A program made the translations under genes and the position numbers. Shown here piece after piece: positions 60,240 through 64,000 of a DNA stretch of 64,000 nt. Position 1 is the stretch's first letter, and every line of letters begins with the position of its first letter. A model generated the notes under the pieces. The model was given only the letters and a program-made list of their open reading frames with translations, had not been told where the DNA came from and searched no databases. This DNA is from Sindora glabra (lineage: Eukaryota; Streptophyta; Magnoliopsida; Fabales; Fabaceae), in the NCBI GenBank assembly GCA_020226215.1, contig CM035227.1, forward strand, positions 21,331,866 to 21,395,865, read 5' to 3'.

Positions 60240-62725
60240 ATGGCATCCATATCCCGACGCGTTGATCCTGGACCACGCGATCCTTCTCTGTTGACCGCTC
60301 AGGCCTCACACATATCCCAGTCGATTTGGGCAGGCCATGTATGGAAATAGCTACACCTTAATTAATCCGAGTATTAACTGTTTCTGAATTGTCATACGTT
60401 ACAGTTGGTGTTGTTTTTTCTTTTTGCAGCCTGACCGTGTGCTTAGGATTCGACGAGTTCATCACTACCATCACCAGCTGCCGCCGGAGTTGATTGTCCC
60501 CTTTCTGCGAGAGGCAGGCTTCTACGGCTTGGCGATGTGTGAGTTTGTGTCGATCGACCACCAGTTGATCAGTGCTCTTGTGGAGAGGTGGAGGCCGGAG
60601 ACGCACACCTTTCACATGCTGCAGGAAGAGACGACTATTACCCTGCAGGATGTTGCTTTTCAGCTCGGCCTACCCATTGACGGTCGAGTAGTGACGGGGC
60701 CCACTGTGTGGGGGTGGGGAGGCCTGATAGAGGAGTACTTGGGACTCCAGTTACCGGTGGATGAGAATGTCATCCGAGGGGGGCGACTGAGGATGAGTTA
60801 GTTGGAAAGGCATTTTACTCATCTTCCAGATGATGCGGATGAGGTGACAGTGCAGAGATTCGCCCGAGCTTACATTTTACGTCGCATTGGTGGGACGCTA
60901 TTTCCAGACCATTCCGGCACATACGTCCACCTCATGCACTTGCCATTGATCGCACACTTACATGAGGCTGGGACGTACAGTTGGGGGGCTGCTTGCCTGG
61001 CATACCTGTACAGAGAGCTCTGCAAGGCCACCGCACCGGATTACAGAGAGATAGGAGGTTGTTGCCTACTACTGCAGCTCTGGGCATGGGATAGATTTCC
61101 CACTATCGCCCCCGTGATAGCTATTTTAGACATACCAGAGGGGGATGCAGGGAATGGCCCCTTAGCGCGCAGGTTAGAAAATATTTCAACTTTCACTTAT
61201 AATTAAGTTTGCTACGAAGTTGCCTAACTTTGTTATTGAACCTGGCAGGTGGCACTATCAGAAGACGTTCCAGGATAGTCCGGCACACAGCCTACCCCAT
61301 TACAGATACGTGCTAGACCGGCTTCGACTTGACCAGGTACGCAGGGGGTTTTTACAATCACTAATTTCAAGGCTTTGTCCAATCCACAATCGCATTTAAA
61401 TCACGTGATACATTTGTAACTCCAGATTGTCTGGATCCCATACACTGAGGAGGTCATCGCATCACTGCCTCAGTACTGCTTTGACGGGAACGACACCTGG
61501 ACAGCAGTGGTGCCGCTCATTCACTTCCAGATTGTCGAGTGGCACCAGCCTGATAGGGTTTTGCGGCAGTTTGGACTATGCCAGGCTATTCCAGAGCTAC
61601 CGAAGCAGGTGGCGGAGGTCCACTGCCTTCACTTGTCCGGTCGGCATGACGAGGAGTGGCACATACGCCATCAGTCGTATATTGCACTCTGGGATATTCG
61701 GCGAGACTTGTGCGTTACCGCCGAGCCGACGACACGCCTAGTTCTGGGACCACGTTCCGATTACATGACATGGTACAGACGGGTTACCAGACGGTGTATT
61801 ACACCTGTCGGGGGAGCGCTTGACCTTGTGGTAATTTTGCGTGCTAATTTTTTGTATCTGATTTTCTTTAAATGCATTAGTATTATAACTAATTTTAATG
61901 TCAAAAATTTGTACAGGTAGATGAGGTTTCTTCACTACAGGACTTCACTACCCCTGAGGGGCAAGCTATGTTCACCTTCGATGCGCTTAGGTCAGCGATG
62001 GAGTCCATCCTTCATGCGATTCAGCAGGTTGATCATGTCATTATTGACTCACATGCGGAGCCAGCTCCCCAGGCCCATCACATCCCAGACCTTCCGGAGG
62101 GTGACCATGATCAGCCTCGCTCTCGCCGACGACGTCCCACTGCTCCACGGCATATGTCGCAGGCTGATGTTCCGCCCGCTTCGACAGTGCAGCAGATTCC
62201 ACCTTCGACTGCCCAGGAGACCTTGACGATGATGCCTGATCTTACTGCTCCATCTCATTTGCACCCTACTACACCTGGTGATCCTTCATCCTCCACCACG
62301 TTCCCAGCCGTACTATTTGGGCCGTCGTCATCCCAGATGTATCAGCCCCCTCCTGGTGTTCCATCCTCATTCCAGACATTTCCACATGCACTAGGAGTTT
62401 CATCTGCATTCTATGCCTTTCCTTCTGATGATGCTGGTCCAGCGCAGCAATATCGTCCTGTATTTGATTGGCATACTCAGGATCAGGGATTATCGCATGG
62501 TGGCATGATGACAGATGACAGATGACAGATGACTCAGAGCTTGTAGATAGAGGTAGAGGTGGAGGCAGAGCGGGAGCCAGGGGTAGAGGCAGAGCAGGAG
62601 CTGGAGGTAGAGCAGACACAGACACCGGGGATGTGACTCCCGAGCCTGCGCAAAGGGTTAGTAGATACGGCTGCCACATTACCGATCCTGGATGTGGGAC
62701 TGGACATCACTTGCGTAGACATTAG
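60240..62725 (+). pseudogene. Plant mobile domain (MAIN/PP7L-like) gene in the MULE, disabled
   Basis: Five exons fit GT...AG rules and family text: 60240-60338, 60430-61172, 61249-61336, 61426-61830 and 61917-62725. The start reads MASISRRVDPGPRDPSLLTA. The PMD follows: PPELIVPFLREAGFYGLAMC, LVERWRPETHTFHM, TLQDVAFQLGLPIDG, FARAYILRRIGGTLFPDHSG, GAACLAYLYRELCKA, LQLWAWDRFP, and in exon 4 WTAVVPLIHFQIVEWHQPDR. The C terminus is Pro/Ser-rich and then Arg/Gly-rich (RGRGGGRAGARGRG). Host PMD proteins (MAIN, MAIL1, PP7L) act in heterochromatin silencing and genome stability; transposons also carry PMD genes. Here a TAG at 60799-60801 replaces Trp (RMSWLERHF), and a 7-bp repeat change near 62508 shifts the tail out of frame. 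Such copies are often annotated as serine/threonine-protein phosphatase 7 long-form homologs, though no phosphatase domain is present. Confidence 0.92.
62508..62533 (+). repeat. 7-bp tandem repeat that breaks the PMD reading frame
   Basis: ATGACAG is repeated three times (62508-62528), followed by ATGAC. Reading from exon 5 gives a stop at 62523-62525 inside the repeat. The Arg/Gly-rich tail that relatives carry is open in the frame reached if two units were absent or one were added. Replication slippage at this repeat explains the frameshift. Confidence 0.8.
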
Positions 62726-62774
62726 CTTTCTTTTCTATGTTTTTTGTATATTTGTATATTTGTGTACATTTATC

Positions 62775-62890
62775 TTACTACTTTATTGCCAGACATCAAC
62801 AATTAGGATGACTTTACTACTTTAGTGCCAGACATCAACATTTAGGATGACTTTACTACTTTATTGCCAAACGTCAACATTTAGGATGCT
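62775..62890 (+). repeat. Minisatellite, three 39-bp units
   Basis: Units starting 'ttactactttattgccagac' at 62775, 62814 and 62853 share 'catcaaca' and 'ttaggatgact'. Only one or two differences per unit. It lies just past the PMD stop, in its 3' flank. Confidence 0.85.
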
Positions 62891-63025
62891 TCTAATTACT
62901 ACCACTTTTTTAATTGCTTGCGCAAGAATAATTACAAATAACAATAAATCACGAGGATCATTGCAATATTTAATTTTATTTAAAAAATAATGATAAGGAC
63001 ATCTTCCACATATAATAATTAATAT

Positions 63026-63048
63026 TATTAATTATCATACTTTCACAA
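63026..63048 (+). repeat. 23-bp direct repeat, left copy
   Basis: A 23-bp string ending 'atcatactttcacaa' occurs here and exactly again at 63807-63829, bracketing the palindromic element. It is too long and too far from the arms to be a normal Mutator target duplication. Confidence 0.8.
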
Positions 63049-63067
63049 CTGTTATAAATATCTACTT

Positions 63068-63763
63068 GGTTAAAATACCAAAATACGTTTACTTCATAAA
63101 CTATTTTCCGTTTTACCGTAATTTTGAAACTATTTACCAAAATACGCAGGGCGCCAGCTGAAGGCGCCTTCTAACATGGCGCCTTCGCTGTAGCAAATTT
63201 CACTGGGGAGGCACCATTTCATCTGGCGCCTACCCAGCAAACTTAGGTTTAGAACTTATGGGGCTGGGAGGCGCCAAGTGAAATGGCGCCTCCACAGTCC
63301 CATTTTATAAATTAATTAAAGTTTAATAAAATTATATATTTATTTATATAATTTTAATTTTATTATAATTATATCTTAATTTTTACGACTAATATAGATA
63401 AATAATATCATAAAATATAATTAATTAAAATTTAAAAATTATAATTTTGTTATAAATAATGATAAAATTAAAATTATATAAATAAATATATAAATTTATA
63501 AAACTTAAATAATTTATAAAATGGGGCTGTGGAGGCGCCATGTCACTTGCCGCCTCCCAGCCCCATAAGTTATAAACTTAAGTTTGTTGGGTAGGCACCA
63601 GGTGAAATAGCGCCTCCCAGCCCGCGCAGTGAAATTCGCTGTAGCGAATGTGCCATATTGAAAGGCGCCTTCAACGGCGCCCTGCGTAATTTGGTAAATA
63701 GTTTCGACACTACGGTGAAGCGCAAAATAATTTATGAAATAAACGTATTAGCCTATTTTAACC
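63068..63763. mobile_element. 696-bp palindromic element made of the MULE terminal repeat
   Basis: The two arms (63068 to about 63415 and about 63415-63763) are inverted copies: 'ggttaaaatacc' at the left and its counterpart 'attttaacc' at the right, then 'aaatacgcagggcgcc', GGCGCC units, 'cttatggggctgggaggcg' and an AT-rich centre. The flanks read 'tatctactt' (63059-63067) and 'tatctattc' (63764-63772), a possible 9-bp target duplication with two mismatches. It could be a separate MITE-like derivative of the MULE, inserted beside or within it, or the MULE's own right terminus with a duplicated inverted arm. Confidence 0.7.
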
Positions 63764-63806
63764 TATCTATTCTTTTTTTATTTATTGTGTGAAAGTAAAT
63801 AAATAA

Positions 63807-63829
63807 TATTAATTATCATACTTTCACAA
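63807..63829 (+). repeat. 23-bp direct repeat, right copy
   Basis: Exact second copy of the 23-bp string at 63026-63048. It lies 34 bp beyond the right imperfect target duplication and is preceded by the inverted string 'tgtgaaagta', so it also forms a small foldback. Confidence 0.8.
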
Positions 63830-63884
63830 AAATTCATGTCTCTAGGGTGCACAGTCAACACAGTCACCGGCTAATTAATTTAGA

Positions 63885-64000
63885 AATGAGGAGCAAGGGT
63901 GCCATGGGCCAAAAGTACCATATCGCCTGTCGTTCCTTCCCTTCAGCGCGAACGATGCCATTTCGTCTAGCGTACCTCTACACGTCATTTGGCGTCTCTC
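63885..64000. repeat. Degenerate GGCGCC-type repeat running off the window
   Basis: Strings such as 'gatgccatttcgtctagcg' and 'gtcatttggcgtctc' resemble decayed units of the GGCGCC array in the MULE ends. The sequence continues past the window edge, so the real right border of the MULE, or a neighbouring copy, may be there. Confidence 0.45.

Larger units (their letters stand above)
54058..63763 (+). mobile_element. PMD-carrying Mutator-like element (MULE), right end uncertain
   Basis: The element has a left terminal repeat starting 'gggcttaaatacc' at 54058, a promoter inside it, a MULE transposase gene (57138-59912) and a plant-mobile-domain gene (60240-62725), both on the + strand. The left repeat text ('cgtaaacaatttaccgtttt', 'aaaatacgcagggcgcc') recurs inverted at 63660-63763, so that copy could be the right terminus. 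However, the same text also occurs in direct orientation at 63068-63160 as the other arm of a 696-bp palindrome with its own imperfect target duplication, and GGCGCC-like text resumes at 63885-64000. The true right end may therefore lie beyond the window. No 9-bp duplication matching the left flank ('taaatgtgt') was found. Confidence 0.75.

Noticed and set aside
60424..62525. The PMD exons taken as several independent small genes
   Set aside because: Canonical splice sites and continuous family text join them into one five-exon gene interrupted by a TAG and a frameshift.
63068..63763. CRISPR-like or satellite array
   Set aside because: The repeated GGCGCC units form two inverted arms of a palindrome and recur in a MULE terminus; there are no regular unique spacers, and the genome is a plant nuclear one.

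Overview
This is a eudicot (angiosperm) nuclear window: very AT-rich, intron-containing, and dominated by plant transposons. I cannot name the species. The only host gene I can defend as intact is a three-exon DUF620 gene (20373-22730, + strand). It sits in a short gene-like island with a CT-rich promoter/leader and a recognisable 3' end. Almost everything else is transposable-element sequence at different stages of decay.

Layout. 1-13.1 kb: AT-rich DNA with two degenerate long-LTR-like segments and one Tourist-like MITE. 13.1-19.7 kb: unassigned GC-richer patches, an inverted-repeat element and a solo LTR of a SIRE-like Copia element with AATCGATT repeats. 19.7-22.9 kb: the DUF620 gene. 24.2-27.3 kb: a decayed LTR element that carries only a gag-like ORF and contains nested MITEs, followed by a small hAT-type MITE. 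30.2-31.2 kb: a FAR1-type MULE transposase pseudogene on the minus strand. 33.6-34.3 kb: a Copia reverse-transcriptase fragment. 34.5-36.2 kb: an inverted copy of the long-LTR family. 36.5-38.9 kb: an RTE-clade LINE flanked by a 16-bp target duplication, with the core of its reverse transcriptase deleted. 39.8-43.1 kb: another long-LTR copy, interrupted by a 1,059-bp hAT-type element that has captured a TIR-domain exon of an NLR immune receptor. 44-49.9 kb: recent local duplications and a 162-bp MULE-type MITE with an exact 9-bp target duplication. 50.7-52.8 kb: a 2.07-kb non-autonomous element with long terminal inverted repeats and an exact 9-bp target duplication.

54.06-63.8 kb is the most interesting part: a Mutator-like element holding two tandem + strand genes. 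The first is a transposase with PB1-like N-terminus, MuDR DNA-binding zinc region, MULE catalytic core, SWIM finger and zinc knuckle. The second is a plant-mobile-domain (PMD, MAIN/MAIL/PP7L-like) gene with five exons. The left terminal repeat is a 33-bp tandem array of GGCGCC palindromes directly upstream of a TATA box. A 696-bp near-perfect palindrome built from the same repeat lies downstream of the PMD gene. Both genes are dead: seven of the nine clear disabling changes look like C-to-T or G-to-A transitions, as expected from deamination of methylated DNA in a silenced element.

The genes do not form a pathway. The window records nested insertion, gene capture and decay around one host gene. 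No tRNA, rRNA or CRISPR locus was recognised.
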